From: RUG343 sp964486215 | Lineage (GTDB): Bacteria; Bacillota_I; Bacilli_A; RF39; UBA660 | Assembly (NCBI GenBank): GCA_964486215.1 | Contig: CAZALI010000014.1 | Span: 1 to 33,003 of the forward strand | DNA: 33,003 nt | Direction: 5' to 3' | Shown: positions 32,117 to 33,003 of the stretch, one piece after another | Position numbering within the stretch: the stretch's first letter is position 1 | Layout of the letters: each line of letters begins with the position of its first letter | Made by a program: the position numbers and the translations under genes | Notes under the pieces: model-generated | What the model was told of the DNA's origin: nothing | Databases searched by the model: none | What the model saw: only the letters and a program-made list of their open reading frames with translations

Positions 32117-32662
32117 ATGTCTTTGCACGAAATACTATTAACAGATGATATAGTTAAATCTATAAATGATAATATGGATGATTTATTATTAATTGTTCCA
32201 GAAATTAAAAATATGATTGGCTTTGAGCATAATCATCCACATCATCATTTAGATGTATGGAATCATACTCTATTAGCTCTTAGCTTATCAGAAAAAGATT
32301 TTGATATAAGATTATGTTTATTACTTCATGATATTGGTAAACCATTTTCTTATCAAGATGAAGAAGTAAGACATTTTAGAAATCATGCGACAGTATCAGC
32401 TAATATGTCAAAGATAATATTAAAAAGGTTAGGATTTGATGATGGCTATATAAAATATGTATGTTATCTAATTGAACACCATGATACTCCAATTAGTAAT
32501 GAACAAATTGAAAATGACTATGATTTGTGCTTAAAGTTATTAAAAATACAAAAGTGCGATGCATTAGCACATCATCCAGATAAGTTAGAAAAGAGAAAAA
32601 AATATATTGATGAAACACATAAAAAACTAATATTAAAAAAAGGAGGTAATATTCATGAATGA
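32117..32662 (+). CDS. HD-domain phosphohydrolase
   Basis: A 181-residue metal-dependent phosphohydrolase of the HD family. Ligand residues are visible: H50 (DVWNH), H71-D72 (LLLHDIGKP), H90 (FRNHATVS), H121/H122 (LIEHHDTP) and D148 (KCDALAHH). The arrangement is close to the HD part of tRNA nucleotidyltransferases and of small stand-alone HD proteins; the substrate is not predictable, though a nucleotide is likely. ATG 32117 follows a full ribosome site AGGAGGTGAT. Its TGA overlaps the start of the next short gene by eight bases, suggesting coupling. It sits between 26-bp direct repeats in the accessory segment. Confidence 0.9.
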   Translation: MSLHEILLTDDIVKSINDNMDDLLLIVPEIKNMIGFEHNHPHHHLDVWNHTLLALSLSEKDFDIRLCLLLHDIGKPFSYQDEEVRHFRNHATVSANMSKIILKRLGFDDGYIKYVCYLIEHHDTPISNEQIENDYDLCLKLLKIQKCDALAHHPDKLEKRKKYIDETHKKLILKKGGNIHE

Positions 32663-32680
32663 AAATAAAACTAATATAAA
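32655..32680 (+). repeat. 26-bp direct repeat, right copy
   Basis: Identical to 31886-31911 and located at the start of the short CxxC peptide gene. Confidence 0.85.
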
Positions 32681-32747
32681 TTGCCTGTCTTGTATTTATG
32701 ACGACTATCACTTAAACCTTTATAAAATGGGAATTTTTAATAATTGA
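32655..32747 (+). CDS. 30-aa CxxC peptide, coupled to the HD gene
   Basis: The frame reads MNENKTNINCLSCIYDDYHL and ends ten residues later at TGA. It has one CxxC pair (CLSC) and no His pair that would complete a classical zinc knuckle. AGGAGG lies eight bases upstream and it overlaps the HD stop by eight bases, which argues for real translation. A diverged copy exists at 31886. I do not recognise a family; a leader peptide or the start of a decayed longer gene is possible. Confidence 0.5.
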   Translation: MNENKTNINCLSCIYDDYHLNLYKMGIFNN

Positions 32748-32808
32748 CATCTTGCAAGTTTTAGTAAAAAAGAGATAAAAATTAAAAAAAATATGGTAAT
32801 ATATACTC

Positions 32809-32885
32809 ATTTTTGATAGGAATTAGGGTACTGGCTTGTAACATGCCGACACTTATTTTTAACTACATCTTGTATGTTTTTTTTT
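32809..32885 (+). ncRNA. Possible small RNA or attenuator
   Basis: An extended -10-like TGGTAATAT (32794-32802) is followed by about 75 bases with locally higher G+C (GGGTACTGGC and GCCGACAC, with GGC/GCC able to pair around TTGTAACAT). It ends in ACAT-CTTGT-ATGT plus nine T, a weak terminator. No frame here codes for a convincing protein and no gene follows directly, so a small RNA or a leader is possible. I do not recognise it as a known class. Confidence 0.3.
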
Positions 32886-32987
32886 ATGAAATAAAATATT
32901 ATGGTTAGTAATCAGAATATAGTAATATTGCAATTATTCATAAATACTAAAAAATGTACAAAATAACATATAAAAATTTAGAAAGTA

Positions 32988-32996
32988 TGATATAAT
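32988..32996 (+). promoter_or_regulatory. Extended -10 promoter at the window end
   Basis: TGATATAAT fits the extended -10 pattern. The ATG at 33001 is only five bases away, so it would precede transcription and the next gene starts beyond the window. Nothing codable was found at 32890-32985. Confidence 0.5.
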
Positions 32997-33003
32997 AAAA
33001 ATG

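Noticed and set aside
31886..32747. Short peptides starting MNENKTNIN as the remnant of a ylqF (rbgA) GTPase gene
   Set aside because: Only the first residues resemble NINW-type starts of that family; the rest of the right copy does not match, and the resemblance is too short to support it.
1..33003. Alternative genetic code (TGA as Trp, or AGG reassigned)
   Set aside because: TGA ends the YgjP, HD and short-peptide genes and Trp is TGG; AGG falls at the conserved Arg of RRPDLL in TrmD.
30883..33003. Prophage or insertion sequence
   Set aside because: No transposase, integrase or phage gene and no terminal inverted repeats are visible; only direct repeats and gene fragments.

Overview
The window is about 33 kb of very AT-rich DNA (roughly 30% G+C by eye) with a dense, almost entirely plus-strand gene layout. 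The core genes (tsf, frr, pheST, rimM-trmD-rplS, lepB, rarA), a Phe T-box leader, Shine-Dalgarno sites close to GGAGGTGAT, sortases and a lipoprotein point to a low-GC Bacillota of the Bacilli/Mollicutes-adjacent kind, probably an uncultured gut lineage. TGA ends genes and Trp is TGG, so this is not the mycoplasma code. AGG reads as Arg at a conserved site in TrmD.

Layout. 1-1443: 3' part of tsf, then frr only 11 bp later, with no pyrH between them. 1497-6337: an unknown gene, then a transcription unit made of a Phe-specific T-box riboswitch, a HAD phosphatase (apparently with a non-ATG start), pheS and pheT. 6422-7654: two unknown exported or membrane proteins. 7705-10656: an overlapping operon of a YgjP-type metallopeptidase, a SpoU/TrmH rRNA methyltransferase, rimM, trmD and an unknown gene. 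10724-13054: a membrane protein with a histone-H1-like Lys/Thr tail, rplS behind a probable L19 leader, and lepB. 13116-13262: a 48-residue protein with 13 cysteines that resembles a metallothionein.

13311-25455 is a cell-surface locus. It holds a 2374-residue von Willebrand A / Cna_B adhesin with a C-terminal PPNT sorting-like signal, a class B-like sortase, a Ca2+-type P-ATPase, a CmpB-like membrane protein and a second sortase. galE, a minus-strand lipoprotein and rarA follow. A membrane-anchored serpin and a small HEYVH (possible zinc peptidase) protein lie at 28649-30882.

30883-33003 looks accessory, with different base and codon use: a YgjV-like fragment, two tandem ASCH-domain genes, an HD-domain phosphohydrolase flanked by 26-bp direct repeats, a tiny CxxC peptide, and a possible small RNA.

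Two genome-wide habits stand out. Most transcription units end in a stem-loop terminator whose stem contains the TAG stop codon. Promoters follow within tens of bases and carry an extended -10 (TGNTATAAT), often leaving very short 5' leaders.
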